Assembly (NCBI GenBank): GCA_010015745.1
Contig: ML978276.1
Span: forward strand, 29,125 to 93,124
DNA: 64,000 bases
Direction: 5' to 3'
Source: Setomelanomma holmii
Lineage: Eukaryota; Ascomycota; Dothideomycetes; Pleosporales; Phaeosphaeriaceae
In this document: one piece after another, positions 53,486 through 64,000 of the stretch
How positions within the stretch are numbered: position 1 is the first letter of the stretch
Layout: every line of letters starts with the position of its first letter
Position numbers and translations under genes: made by a program
Notes under the pieces: generated by a model
Seen by the model: the letters and a program-made list of their open reading frames with translations, nothing else
Database searches by the model: none
What the model was told of the DNA's origin: nothing

Positions 53486-55246
53486 TTAGTGGATGTACCG
53501 GAACTCGGGGTGTCTGTATCCAAGATCCCTGATCTCAACCTCGCTCTTTCCGTTGAGGCGGTGGTCGCGCTTGCCAAGATCGCGTTGCCTGTTCTCCCAC
53601 TTGCAGTAGATGATGCAGCCGATAGCAAGTATTAGGACACAAATCTGTCCGCAAAGATTGATGGTATGGCCAGTGGGGTATTTCGGGGCGTCTCGGTTTG
53701 TATATGTCCTGCTTGATGTTAGCATGTTGAAACTCGTGTTATCAGACACGTCGACTCACCAGGTAGCCAAAATACCGCCCGCAGTTCCGAGAGTCACGAC
53801 GTATGCAGTCGATACAGAGCGAATTGCTGGACCAGCAGCGTTATTCGCAGCCCATGCCAAGAAGCCGGGTCCTCCGGGGAATGCACCAATGGTGATCAGG
53901 AAGATGCCACCATAGCGAACGTCGGGATCGGTTGCCCATCGCATGATCGAGAAACCAGCAATGGCTGGCAGCGTGAAGACTGCAAGGTATATACCTCGGC
54001 GGTTCGTTTTATCGGAAACGAACGCGATTCCAATAGCGATCAGGCAAGCACACACATAAGGTGGCACGGAGTACAGCTGGGCCTTGGTTGCCGTCCAGCC
54101 GAGATCATTCAGAATTGTTGGCATGAACAAGGAGATGCCCTGGACTGTGATGTTGATCATGAAGAATCCGATAGCGCAGAAGTAGTTGGTAATGTTCAAC
54201 ACAGCTCGCTTCCCATGGCGCACATGGACCTTTTCGTTCTCGAGGGCGCCTGTCTTCGAAACTAAGCGATGGTGGGCGATCATACGCTCTCGCTCGTTGA
54301 GGAACCAGCACTCTTGAGGGCTCCTGGGCATCAAGAATGGCGCACCAAGACCAACAAGGACTGTGAAAAGGCCTTCAAAGAAGAAGATGTCACGCCACGT
54401 GTGGATGCGCATCGAGTCAATACCCCAGGGTGGGATACGAGAGAGACTATGAAGCGATTAGTGTTGTGCTGACTTTGCGAGGCTCGGCGGTTTACCCTGT
54501 AGCAAGTAGACCGCCAAAAGCACCAGCCATCGAGGCTGCCGAGACGTAGATACCAACTCGGAACAGGAGTTCGTTGCGCTTGTAAAAGCATGTGATGAAG
54601 AATGCAAGACCTCTGTCGATATCGTTAGCCAACGCTGGCGAGTGCCTGGAAAAAAAACTTACGGCATAACACCACCCTCGAATACACCAAGCATAGCTCT
54701 CGCAGCAAGCAGCCCTTGGAAGTTGTGTACGAATGCTGTGCATAGCGAGACGAACCCAAAGCCTGCAACCAACAACGGAAGGTAGTACTTGGGTCCCAAC
54801 CACTTCAAGACGATATTGCTGGGTACCTCTACGAACATATACACAATGTAGAAAATCGAGGTAACCCAGTTAAAGCGGAATCCAACAAGGTCCAAGTCCT
54901 TGCCCATTCCTTGAATTCGTGCGTTTCCAACATTTGCACTGACGCTCAGTCAGTACTTGTCCACATCTTCGGATGTGCTTTCCGTAACGATCAAGGAAGC
55001 ACAGCAGATACAAAGAAGTCGTAAGCGGTACAATGACTCTGTCTAGCTTGCGACGAACGGCAGTCTCTTCCTCTTCAGTCCAAGTAAATTCCTCAGTGGA
55101 TCGATCGCTGCTGTTGGCTTCTTCGTCTGCGCGATTTCGTTAACATCAGTCATCTGACGAGAGTCTGATGGTAGCCTACAAAGGACCTCTTCTCCCTTTT
55201 CCATGGTCATCGGATTCCGCTCGTGTGGCGTGATTCCGGTCGCCAT
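53486..55246 (-). CDS. MFS anion:cation symporter (Dal5/allantoate-permease group) with abnormal splice donor
   Basis: Six exons, complement(53486-53708, 53760-54446, 54496-54612, 54663-54938, 54988-55126, 55180-55246), give 502 residues and about twelve membrane spans. Family blocks are VPLTTSLYLLCFLDRANVGN, SIFYIVYMFVEVPSNIVLKW, RAMLGVFEGGVMPGLAFFIT with CFYKRNE, and RSVSTAYVVTLGTAGGILAT. This fits the ACS family that takes up allantoate, vitamins or other organic anions; the substrate is unknown. Five splice sites are canonical, but the exon 2/3 boundary required to keep the conserved FLDR-ANVGN reads CG|TTACGG instead of CG|GT. The acceptor, with its CTGAC branch site, is normal. Either one G is missing in this copy or splicing is aberrant, so the gene may be inactive. 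Confidence 0.82.
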
Positions 55247-56745
55247 CTTGCTGGATTGATCGACAGGATCGTGAGATGGTCAGAGTCAGAGTCGAAATTC
55301 TTTGTTGGTGTTCAGCTGTGGCCCCACACGTTCCTTTCCGAGGTCTGTGGAGAAGAACCTGGGGAAGGGTACTGCCCATATAAGAATGAAGGTGCACCGT
55401 TACGGGTTGCTTCTCAACGACACGACAACGCGTAACCGGGGCGTATTCGAAGTCTGGAAGAAAGAATCGGCAGTTGCGTCGAAGCCACAAGACACCTGAG
55501 TCCGGAACCGTGGGCATTTTGAGAACGAGCTCCACCACGGCCTATGCTTGTTCGAGTTGGTGGATTGATTGATCATGGAGCAGAGATTTTACCGAGTCCA
55601 CACAGCAGCCCTGAACCACGTCGCTACCCTTCAACGGCGCTGTCTTTGGTTGGACATTCTGCGGGGCCGCCCTTGGCAGGCATGGGTTTCTCGTGGAGAA
55701 TGCATGAGTGGCAAGGCGGGCGATGGGCGCGTTGCGGTCATTTCTAAGCGCCTTTTCTTGGCGGGCGGGACGAGAGTCTTTGGCGTTCCGCGGCAACTCA
55801 AGTGACTTCAGCAGTTGTGTGTGAGCGTCTCACATTTGTTCGCGCTCTTCTGAGGCTCAGCACTGCACGTTTGGCAGATATGAGCTGTCTAGGAGCACGA
55901 TAGATGTTTTGGAGGGTGCAACGCGGTCAGATGGCAGGCGTAACGGAGACTTTACCCACAGGCTCTTTGCCTACGTGTAAATGAAGTGTGCATTATCAGA
56001 CCCAGACGACGGGATCGATATACAGTAGCGGACATGGATTTGTCCGCACAGTTGCACGCATGGGGCGTAGCAACGATGCTGATTCGGCATGAAGCTTCCT
56101 GTCCAGTAGCATTGTTGGCAGCTTCTTCCACATTGACAGTTCCACTCCGCCCATGCCGCCTTACAGAAGTGAGCACAGATTCTGGATCGACGTTGCGCAC
56201 CTTGATCATCATTGGACACAGCCACAGCGAACGGTGAAGAGAGATGTGCAGATATCGTTACCGACCGTGGGACGACAGGAGTTCCGGAAACGCCAATCCG
56301 AAGAACAGCGGGGATCCCTCCCTGCACTACCTGAGCGTACTTCCACTTAATCCCTCCATCTCAACCGACACATGACAAGCAAGGCCAACCAACACTCGAC
56401 CACGAGACGATCGTGCCAGAAGACGATGACATGACTCAATAGCAACCCTGAGGCTTCTCGCTGGTACTTGGGACAGCTTCGTGAACGAACATCGATAGCT
56501 TTTGATACACATCTAAAATACAATCTAACGTAAAAAGGCTCTGACGTTTACAATGTACCACCTCCCCTCTGCAACTCAGTAACAAGCTAATTGAACACCC
56601 CAGGCCTGGATCACTCGTCCAAGAGCTGAATCCGACTACCACATTGCCGGCTTCCGTGGCTTGCATACCTTATAAAGCTTATCTTTCAAAGGCGGGCATC
56701 CATAATGAGCGGCAGTTGAACAAGGTCCTTCCTCCTCGGTTGCGG
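55247..56745. other. Intergenic, no gene seen
   Basis: 1.5 kb between the MFS start and the stop of the Cys/His-rich gene. Minus frames 55176-55538 and 55971-56327 and the plus frames opposite lack family resemblance and overlap one another. No repeat or RNA gene is visible. Confidence 0.45.
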
Positions 56746-57753
56746 CTACAGCATTGAGCTGACTGTCACGTGAGCCGTGTGGAAAACCTGGTCGTTATAG
56801 CTATTCTCCTTGCACAGTGGACCCAATGCGCTGCCGGTTTGTACATCAGGTGGCTTTTGGCCATCGTCATCGAGAAATGCGTGCAGTTCCGCTGGACCCG
56901 AGTGTGCTGCAACTAAGATTGTGGACCCACTCAGCCGGACTCCATCTTGATTCCAGGAAGCTGTCAACTCGATGGATATTTCATCGTCTTTCTGTTCTCT
57001 TGTGCCGTCGAACTCATAGTCGACTTCCACAGCGCTTTCTTCCTTCCCTTCACCCAAGTCAATGCCCTCGAGATTGAAGGTCGTGAACGTCCTAAGAGGC
57101 TGTGGGGACTGAATACAGTCGTGGGTCGCGTCTGGTAGCGCTTCTTCCAGGATACTCTTACAATGCTGGGCCTCTCTGATGCCGCATTCATCTTCTGGGC
57201 ATCTCCTTTGTAACCTTGCCAGATCGTCGTCGCGCTTCTTCGCTTCCTTGTGTCTACAATTCCCGCAACTCTCCTCAAAGCTAGTTTTGAGCCTTTGCTG
57301 AAACCGACACTCCTTTGCACCAACTGGGTCAACCTTCGTTGGACACCAGTGCTTGACCGCAGTGTGTCGACAAGCATATGTAAACTCGATTTCCGTACAC
57401 AAAATCGAGGTCGGTGGAGTCGGCTCGGCCACCTCCTTGCGTGCGCGTTTCGAGTACCTCACTTGCTGCAAGGCATCCATACAACTCTTCTCTAAACACC
57501 GAGCTTTCTCTTCCGCAATACACTTCTCTCGTAGGGCGGCTTTGAGGCGGATCTCAGCCTCTTGAGCCCTGCTGATCGCGTCGTCCCTCTCCTTGCTGAT
57601 CTTCAAAGTGTAGTTTTGACTGCACAATCGACATATTTTCGGTTTTTCTTTCGTGCACTTCGCAGTCTCCTTGCACTTCTTCTTCCCACATGGGAACTTG
57701 CTGACGATTTTGTGGCCGCACTCGAGATAACGTGTTGCGAGATCGACGCACAT
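56746..57753 (-). CDS. Cys/His-rich putative zinc-binding protein A
   Basis: An intronless frame of 335 residues. It opens with MCVDLATRYLECGHKIVSKF, then PCGKKKCKETAKC and KPKICRLC, a cluster of seven Cys and one His within 32 residues. A helical charged linker (DDAISRAQEAEIRLKAALRE) leads to a second cluster at about 125-180 (FTYACRHTAVKHWCP, ECRFQQRLKTSFEESCGNCR). The C-terminal third is acidic and strand-rich (GKEESAVEVDYEFDG, ISIELTASWNQDGVRLSGST). Start M-C-x-x-x-x-x-x-Y-x-C-G-H is a pattern I have seen in many uncharacterised fungal proteins. The two clusters probably each bind zinc, RING-like but not canonical RING. The function is unknown. It is divergent from protein B, which also begins MC and is Cys/His-rich. 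Confidence 0.75.
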   Translation of the reverse strand: MCVDLATRYLECGHKIVSKFPCGKKKCKETAKCTKEKPKICRLCSQNYTLKISKERDDAISRAQEAEIRLKAALREKCIAEEKARCLEKSCMDALQQVRYSKRARKEVAEPTPPTSILCTEIEFTYACRHTAVKHWCPTKVDPVGAKECRFQQRLKTSFEESCGNCRHKEAKKRDDDLARLQRRCPEDECGIREAQHCKSILEEALPDATHDCIQSPQPLRTFTTFNLEGIDLGEGKEESAVEVDYEFDGTREQKDDEISIELTASWNQDGVRLSGSTILVAAHSGPAELHAFLDDDGQKPPDVQTGSALGPLCKENSYNDQVFHTAHVTVSSML

Positions 57754-58284
57754 GATGCCGGCGCACAGCTGTCAGTTTCCAAGTATTTCTATAGCACGAT
57801 GGCGACATACTAAGGTTGTACATTATGCTGTCGAACATTGACAATGCAGGTCCGTTGGGAAAAACGTTTGCTCGATCACTTTCTCGCAGAACGAACAACA
57901 CTGTAAACTCCACGGCCGCCTACTTGAAAACGTCGTCTAGAATAGTGAACACCTTGAAGATATCCAGGAGGCACACAACGGAAATATGTCATATTGTCAC
58001 TGCTTAACCACCCTTGACGAGCATGCTTCAAGATCCACCACACTCTCCAACCCGCCGGATTCTCAGAATCACCACATTATCGAACCGCCAAGCTCTCACA
58101 GTCACTACACTCAAAAACCCACCACGTCTCCGAATCGCCGCAGCCAAGGATCATCGCACCCAAATACTACAGCACACGAGCGACTATCGAATTTACTGAT
58201 TTCCCAGATCCGCGAGCCCTCAAGATGAAAAGACTACCGATCCTCGATAAGTCGACTAAGAACACTAGACTCGACCCTAAGACA
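57754..58284. promoter_or_regulatory. Divergent promoter of the Cys/His-rich pair
   Basis: 531 bases between the two start codons. From about 58030 the plus strand is strongly C/A-rich (CCACCACAC, CCGCC, CACCACATTATCG), a pyrimidine-poor leader-like tract. Control of both genes from this interval is inferred from the geometry. Confidence 0.45.
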
Positions 58285-58710
58285 ATGTGCACATACCGAT
58301 CAAGCGACCACACCTACACCCACGCCCATCTCCACTATCTACACTCATGCTCAAATGCACATTGTGACCGAATCAATCCGACCAGGGCCCTTATAAGGCT
58401 ACATCACTGCCCGCAGCAACACCTCCACGACTTGCACACATGCTCAAGCCCAAAGTGCAATCGAGTCCGAGCTTGCGAGAACATGGCGACCCTGCGCGGC
58501 TCTTGCCGCAAGTGCAAGCGTACAAGCATGAAAGAAGAGCAAAGAGCATTTTGGAAGAGCCCCCTACGGAAAGCGGACGATGACGATGTGGACGGGGCGG
58601 GAGGTACTGCCAGTGGAGACGAGCGAAGAGAAGGAAACGTGGTGGAGGACGATGTATGCGCCAAGTGCAAGTTGGATGAGGCTGTTGTTGATAATTTGCC
58701 GGGGCAGTGA
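58285..58710 (+). CDS. Cys/His-rich putative zinc-binding protein B
   Basis: From ATG 58285 the frame gives 141 residues; an in-frame ATG at 58225 would add 20 basic residues. MCTYRSSDHTYTHAH is followed by an internally duplicated motif, HLHYLHSCSNAHCDRI at residues 15-30 and HLHDLHTCSSPKCNRV at 46-61, sharing H-L-H-x-L-H-[ST]-C-S-x-x-[HK]-C-[DN]-R-[IV]. Between and after them are HHC and GSCRKCK. The C-terminal half is acidic with a final CAKC pair. The spacing suggests metal binding by each repeat. I know no named family. No signal peptide is seen, so it is intracellular. Its divergent neighbour is also Cys/His-rich and starts MC, so they may be related or act together; that is inference. 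Confidence 0.6.
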   Translation: MCTYRSSDHTYTHAHLHYLHSCSNAHCDRINPTRALIRLHHCPQQHLHDLHTCSSPKCNRVRACENMATLRGSCRKCKRTSMKEEQRAFWKSPLRKADDDDVDGAGGTASGDERREGNVVEDDVCAKCKLDEAVVDNLPGQ

Positions 58711-59094
58711 AGTCGAGGCATGAAACACTCAGAAGTTCTCTCGGAATCACGCGCTTGTAACACCCTGTATGACTTCACAGACTTTTGGCTGCAGCAATCG
58801 TGATTCGTAAAATCATCTGAAGATATATAGGCTTTCTATAAGACAACAAAACTGGAAGTGGCTTGTGGTGCATGACCTTGTGCTTTGTCTATCGTGGTCT
58901 GGTTGTAGCTGTACTGACTCGAGAAGTGTACGAAAACGCGCCAAAGTCCGGATATGACACCTGCCAACGCCAAAGCTCTACGAAGATCGTGTAGTCAATT
59001 CGTGATGCTTGTATGCCGCCTAAACGCCCCTTAAACAAGCCTGAAGGCCACAAAGTCCATTCCCCGTGTACCAAAAACTGCACACGCAGACGTC
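58711..59094. other. Convergent 3' flanks
   Basis: 384 bases between protein B and SDS23, which converge. The 119-124 codon minus frames (58391-58778) are antisense to protein B and not supported. Confidence 0.5.
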
Positions 59095-60859
59095 TCAAGC
59101 TCCTGGTCTTCCTCTTGGGGCACTCAGCCCTTGCAAATTCTTCTCCCGTTCGCTCACACTGCCTCGTCTTCCCGCAATGCCAGATACACTCTCGCTCCTT
59201 GAGCTGTCCATACTCTTCCGCATGCTGCTAGAGCTGCTTCTCCTTCGCGCACGTCTTGCCTGGTCTGGATCGTGAGGATGGAGGCCGCTTGCTCTGGCGA
59301 ACAAGTTCAAGACATCTGTGAGACTGATGACGCCGTTGATTCTACCTGACAGCGTCGCCCCAGTAATGGCTGATGCTGAGATAGCAGGTGCAACCGCCCC
59401 GGTACCTGCTAGATGAGTGGGTGCGGTGGAGTTGACTGCGGTGGGACCGTTGACCATCTGTGGAAGAGGAGTGATGGGCGACGGAGGTACGAGGGTAGAG
59501 GGCGTGAGTGCGGGTGTGGATGGGCCGGAAGAGGAAGGCGAGGGGCTGTCGACAACCCACATGCGATGGGAACGTGTCGCTACTAGCTTTGCAACGGTGT
59601 GGGCAAGTGTGCTAAAAGGGTTGACATGGAAGACAGGGAAGGAGTCTTTGCCATCGTTCATGCCACGTTCCGACAAAATGACGGAGATGAAGTGGATGCA
59701 AGACGAGCGCAGCAGCGGGAGAGACGTTGATTTGGTAAGAAGCTGAGCGCGTATTAGCTATTGCAGAGTGCGGAGATTTGTGGGCGAGACTTGCTCGAAC
59801 GTCGACGTGTGAGATGTTGCCAATGACATTGTTCTGAGAGTCGAGAACGGGTAGCGAAGATACGCCCTCATTATTCATCAGCTCGAGAGCCGCCGCCAGA
59901 GGCTTGTCGCCGCTAGAAGCAAATTAGCGCGAGATCAGTCTGAGCTGGTGAGGTGCCTACTTGATGGCGAGGACGTTCTTAGAGCCAATATTCAGATCCT
60001 TGATCAGATACGGATAGAGCTGGTCAACGTCTGGGAAGCTCTGCCTGTTTTCCCAGAAGAACTTGACCAGTCTCAGTTGTGTAAGGATGCCAACGACGTC
60101 TGAGGTCCCTTCTCTTGCGACCAAGACCCTGTGTACTCCGCTTCCAAACACCTCCATTGCCTTGGTCAAGTCTGCCGTCTCGGAGAGGGTGATCAGAGGT
60201 TCTTTCTTGTTGCCGACTTCCTTCACGTCTCGCAGTGGTATTGGCTTCCCTTCTCGTCCCTTCTTCGCGAGCCCATCGAATGAAGCAACGTCTTCTTCGT
60301 CGGGATGTGCGAGACCGACTACAAGGAGGAGGTAGGCATTCAGGTCGCTGTAGTCGAACGTGCCGGTTGCTTGTCGAGTGTCTTTGCTGTCGCGAAGTAG
60401 TACGACGTTTGGTGCGCCATGTTGGACGAGTATCTGTACGCGTCAATATAGACCTTCGTTGTATACTATCGGGAGATCACTCACGCTCGTGGCTTCTTCT
60501 ACACTGGTGTCATACTCGACGAACCGCACCAGGTCTGCTTCGACAATCTCCCCCAATCGTATGCTCTTCCAATCGCGTCCCTGAAATTTGGGGTCGCCAG
60601 GCTTCGAGGGAGGATTGTTGAGCAAATCCTGGAGGGCGTGCTGCGATAGAGACGGCTGCCGTGACGCGCGCGGTGAGGTTGGGGTTCCTCGCAATTGCTC
60701 TGCGAAGCTGCCGCGATGCGCGCGGGCATCCGGGCTCATCGCCATCTTCAAAGCAGCAGGCGGCGGCGAGCGGCCCATGGACGCCGTGGAGCTGCCGAGG
60801 GACTGAGACGGCGAAGATGTGCTGCCCTCCTTCTTGCTTGAGTCACCGTGGTCCGACAT
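59095..60859 (-). CDS. SDS23: SDS23/Moc1-type CBS-domain protein
   Basis: Four exons, complement(59095-59742, 59795-59912, 59961-60433, 60485-60859), encode 537 residues. A Ser/Pro-rich N-terminus precedes four CBS motifs: KSIRLGEIVEADLVRFVEYD with SILVQHGAPNVVLLRDS; LITLSETADLTKAMEVFGSG with HRVLVAREGTSDVVGILTQL; ALELMNNEGVSSLPVLDSQN with VIGNISHVDVRLL; and LAHTVAKLVATRSHRMWVVD with GRINGVISLTDVLNLFARAS. The Ser-rich tail contains RRARRRSSSSS. Sds23 in yeasts inhibits PP2A/PP6-type phosphatases, promotes APC/C function and responds to glucose and stress. The intron after HVDVR begins GCAAGT (GC-AG), which preserves the conserved HVDVRLLTKSTSLPLL. A large Pro/Ala/Thr insertion separates part of the last CBS pair. 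Confidence 0.95.
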
Positions 60860-61424
60860 GTTTACTTGGGCAGGCGCGATACGGCGAGGTGCGGGGTGCT
60901 GCGGAAGGGTACGCGTGCAGTCAAGGGATTCGGCGTGGGATCAATGTGTTGGAAGCGTAGTTCAGAAGGACGTGTTGGTATGAGATAAGAATGTCGACAG
61001 CAGTCACACAGTCAGAGTGTTGTCGCGCGCCAACTGACGTGGTATGAGGTGTGGGGAGCTTGCTCAAGCCCGGGCGATGTTTCCATCTGCAGGGTCGGCC
61101 CATTCTCATTCGCTGCATTGCAAGCCCGATAGAGCCCCCGATGCGATCAGCGACACTGACAGTCATTATCAACAGGGATGCAGCACATAGCTTTGCGGGG
61201 AAATTGATACGTCGTCTGCACTATACACCGTGATCCTTTCCCAAGCTAGCATTGACATCATGGCGCCTGCTGGCTTTGGTGGACGCTGGAAAGCCACCCG
61301 CCAATCGCTTATAGCTCCGCTAGCGTGTCTGGCATGTGAAACAGCCTTGTGAGGCTTCGATTTCAACATAGAACACATAACCAAACGTTTGCTGAAACTC
61401 CGTACAGATCTGACGGTGACGGAC
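60860..61424. other. Intergenic, SDS23 promoter and 3' flank of next gene
   Basis: 565 bases between two minus-strand genes. Short frames on both strands have no family resemblance. No repeat or RNA gene. Confidence 0.5.
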
Positions 61425-62466
61425 CTAGAAGCGGTAGATTACGACAACCTTGACGTTTTCGACGACACATTGCCATCCCGGCCACTGATCTGGTAAGTAC
61501 ATCTTCCCTACATAGTCAAAATAGCTCTCAATTGGTTGGAACGTACCTTTGCTCGGGCCCACACTAAGATACGGTCGCCATATTGCAACTCGTCCAAGAA
61601 ACCTTCGCCCTTGCCTGCACCGGTGTTGCCTTCGCTTCCATCGTCAGCCCAGAAGATGTGGTATTCCTCACGGCCGGCAGCAACCCGATTTCCCTGAAGA
61701 TACCTGCAGTTGTATTAATCTATGGTTTCTCTGATTGATCTTTTGACATGTACCATGCAAAATCACCCTCTCCATCTTGCGGCCCTTGCTTCGCAGACTC
61801 GGGCCGTTTGACGAGAAACCAGCCTTGATCGACGACACTCTTATGGAAGTCTGACGGATCATGTGGTGACGCATTGGCAAACTGGGGACAAGGTGAACGT
61901 ATGTCGGTTCCATGGACTCTGCGCAGAATAGACGCTTCGACCCAAGAAGACGTGTTGAAAGTACCCTGAGTACGCTCTGAAGTCCAGCCTTGATCGCGAG
62001 ACACGACTGTAAACTCTAGAGACTTGATCTTTGGTATCTCGCGGGCCTTGAGCATTGGATGCACAGTCGCATTGTCGAACAGGCCAACGTCTAGACACAA
62101 AGCTGCATGAGATGCGCGCGGGCCATGGTGGACTGCTGCGATTCTGGGCCGGTCAGGACTCGTGGCGAACGTTTGCCGGGGCCAGTACTGCGCGTGGTCA
62201 ATGATTTGTAGAACAAGCTCTGTAGGTAGTTTGAGGAACTGGAGGATAGCGCGAGCTTGACAGACATCTTGGTAGCTTGGTGTGTAATCCGTTGGAGGTT
62301 GCGGCTCTTCTTGGAACCAACCAAAGAGGCTACCAACTGTACTGAAGAAGCTCATTTGTAAGGCTGAGGTCAAGATGCGTGTTGTCGGAAGGCTCGTGGT
62401 GATTCGTAGAAGGTGTGGGGAAACTGGTGGAATAACGGCTGCGGGAAATGACGTAGCGCCGCGCAT
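61425..62466 (-). CDS. Conserved fungal protein with F-box-like LPTEL segment
   Basis: Three exons, complement(61425-61484, 61547-61703, 61754-62466), encode 309 residues, or 272 from the second ATG at 62355 (MSFFSTVGSLFGWFQEE). Near residue 80 is ILQFLKLPTELVLQIIDHAQ followed by YWP, an F-box-like helix common in fungal proteins of this kind. The rest is strand-rich: IPKIKSLEFTVVSRDQGWTS, SSWVEASILRRVHG, AAGREEYHIFWADDGSEGN, GDRILVWARAK and WPGWQCVVENVKVVVIYRF. These resemble the conserved domain found after the LPTEL motif in many uncharacterised Pezizomycotina proteins. It may be a substrate adaptor of an SCF-type ubiquitin ligase, but only the F-box-like stretch suggests that. The last intron has two close AGs; only the second keeps the conserved W-P-G-W. 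Confidence 0.82.
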
Positions 62467-64000
62467 GCAGGCATTCCTTGCCTCCTCACTACGGACAGTC
62501 AGTTACTGCTCGAGGGTTATGCCCTCATTCGCGGCTTTTTCTGCTACTTGAAAGGGTTCGTAGCCTCTTTGATCGCGACACAGAGGCATCTGGAGCTCGC
62601 GATCAGTTCAGTCTATAGATATATACAGAGAATTCAACTCCTGTAACTGTAAGGGAGTGCTGCGTCGCCTGTTTGCTGGAGAACAGATCACGCACAGTAC
62701 AACAACAGGCGGGGGTAGCTTTCTAAGAATAACCTGTAGTACTTCAGGAGACACTATAAGCCTAAAATTTGTTTAGAAGATTGTAAAAATGTTCTGTTAC
62801 GATGTCGCTGGTGTTGTTGCTCGAGTCCTAGACCGTTCGCTTATCCGCAGCTTTTTCTGCTACAGGAGAGGACCTTGGACTGTATAGAGCGAGAGGCCGG
62901 TGGAGGTGCAGACCTGAAACTTGAAACGAATGGATTTTCGTGGTTGGAAAGTCAAATCGAAAGATAGGGAAACCTGCAGCAAGAGCAGAGTACTGTGGCA
63001 AGATGCTTGTGTATCCAACAAAGTCGTTGATCGAAGCGTTACAAAGCGATGCAACGACTACGTTGAGTCATCCTGAGGTCGAGAAAGCGGTCTTGGAAGA
63101 CCGCATTTACACGCCCTTCGGGATCTGGACATCGTAGTCTCTTCTAAGAAGAGCCTAATAGTCAAATCGCACATAGGTACGCAAGTATCATGAAAATGTG
63201 GCTGACATTGTTCAACTGTGGCTATCGGCAGCCAGAGCTGCTAGCAAGCATAGCATCTGTTGGTGGACAGGGAGGCAAAACATATGCTAGTTTCCGATTT
63301 CCAGATCTATGTTCCATGTCAGATCGTGCGGGCTAGATCGAGAGTATGACATATCTCGACTGTCTCAGAATCTGTAAACTCGAGCATGAGAAACAACTCA
63401 CTTTCGTACTGACACAAGCTATCTATGTGTCCCGCGGGTAAAAGCGTTTCGAGATCGGCATGTGTAGCTCTTGAAGCTTGTCTTATCGTCTGATGAATGA
63501 AAAGACCGCTCGGTAGAACATCTGTCCAGGATGACGGGACAGAGATACGGGTCGTTCGTCATGCACCAACGAGCGAATGCGGAGACAACAAAGTTTCGCC
63601 TATCGAGCCCCGAGCCGCCCATCCAGGGTCATGGAGGTATACAATGGTTCATAACGGTTCATCATCCAGGATTAGAAGGCGATAGCGGTAAGTAAAAACA
63701 TATAACGTACCTCACGGGCGAGTGGCTCACTCTGCCAAGCCCCCACCAAAATCTACTGTCCTACACAGTATGAATGCGATAACTCAACCACACCACGATC
63801 TACCAGCTTCAAAGCAGGCTCGATTACAGCTTGCGCTTCTGGCTATCAAACAAGACGCGAATTCTCTCTCAAAGACGCGCTGCAGCTACCGTGCACGATC
63901 GCGTGGCGACCACCTTCGCGTGGCGACCACCAAAGCTACACTTGCCCACAGTAGAAAATGAAGCTCTACTGCCACCCACAGTAGATATTATCACGAGATT
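62467..64000. other. Right-edge DNA without a supported gene
   Basis: 1.5 kb, with A/T-rich patches around 62630-62780 that read like decayed mobile DNA. The plus frame at 62940-63137 ends SLIEALQSDATTTLSHPEVE with KAVLEDRIYTPFGIWTS, which looks coding-like but has no upstream exon that I can attach. It may be a fragment. The 79-codon frame at 63722-63961 overlaps a short direct repeat. Confidence 0.4.
63899..63931. repeat. Direct repeat, 2 x 16 bases
   Basis: TCGCGTGGCGACCACC occurs twice with a single base between the copies. It lies in noncoding DNA near the right edge. Confidence 0.8.

Noticed and set aside
35924..55246. Idea of a secondary-metabolite gene cluster (SDR, NmrA, MFS and others)
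   Set aside because: There is no backbone synthase, no P450 and no cluster-type Zn2Cys6 regulator; the genes belong to unrelated processes.
62535..62870. Two similar GCTTTTTCTGCTAC blocks about 310 bases apart
   Set aside because: Identity is limited to about 14 bases, too short to call a duplicated element.
1..64000. CRISPR arrays, rRNA genes, bacterial-type promoters or terminators
   Set aside because: None are present; the window is eukaryotic nuclear DNA.

Overview
The window is nuclear DNA of a filamentous ascomycete (Pezizomycotina, most likely a Dothideomycete). The genes are protein-coding and split by short introns, mostly about 45-90 bases, with GT donors, CTAAC/CTGAC-type branch sites and CAG/TAG acceptors. 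There are no operons or Shine-Dalgarno sites, and the families present (BLI-3, HET, AA9, GT90, fungal CP2, SDS23) are fungal. I built gene models by joining open frames across splice sites and checking that exon lengths keep frame. The taxonomic placement is an inference; no rRNA or tRNA gene was found.

Layout. Positions 1-16.6 kb are a dense housekeeping block: mitochondrial hot-dog thioesterase-like protein, LYR protein of the ETFRF1/LYRM5 type, a SAM methyltransferase, the CCR4 deadenylase, a Sec14 lipid-transfer protein, an unclassified 576-residue protein, a three-KH RNA-binding protein, and a coiled-coil protein resembling kinetochore CENP-K/Sim4. From 17 to 21 kb is a gene-poor stretch with one apparently degenerate gene. 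From 21 to 30 kb come a grainyhead-like CP2 transcription factor, an unclassified coiled-coil protein and a 48-residue secreted peptide behind a TATA box. From 30.5 to 41.9 kb are a BTB protein with a Cys-rich tail, the MAM33/p32 and tricarboxylate-carrier pair (mitochondrial, divergently transcribed), an SDR reductase, an SMP-30-type lactonase, a FAR1-like DNA-binding protein, BLI-3, and a secreted beta-propeller.

Positions 42-56 kb form an accessory region: GT90 glycosyltransferase, purine-cytosine permease, NmrA-like protein, HET-domain protein, a broken AA9 polysaccharide monooxygenase, an MFS transporter with an abnormal splice donor, and two copies of a dispersed repeat. Positions 56.7-62.5 kb carry a divergent pair of Cys/His-rich proteins, the SDS23 CBS-domain regulator and a conserved fungal protein with an F-box-like segment. 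The last 1.5 kb hold no gene I can support.

Functional themes. CCR4 and the KH protein both act on mRNA. The thioesterase-like protein, LYR protein, MAM33, citrate carrier and possibly BLI-3 serve mitochondria. SDS23 and the CENP-K-like protein concern mitosis. I see no secondary-metabolite cluster. The most interesting leads are the possible in-frame FAR1-domain/lactonase fusion, the tiny secreted peptide, the Cys/His-rich divergent pair with an internally duplicated motif, and the damaged AA9 and MFS genes.
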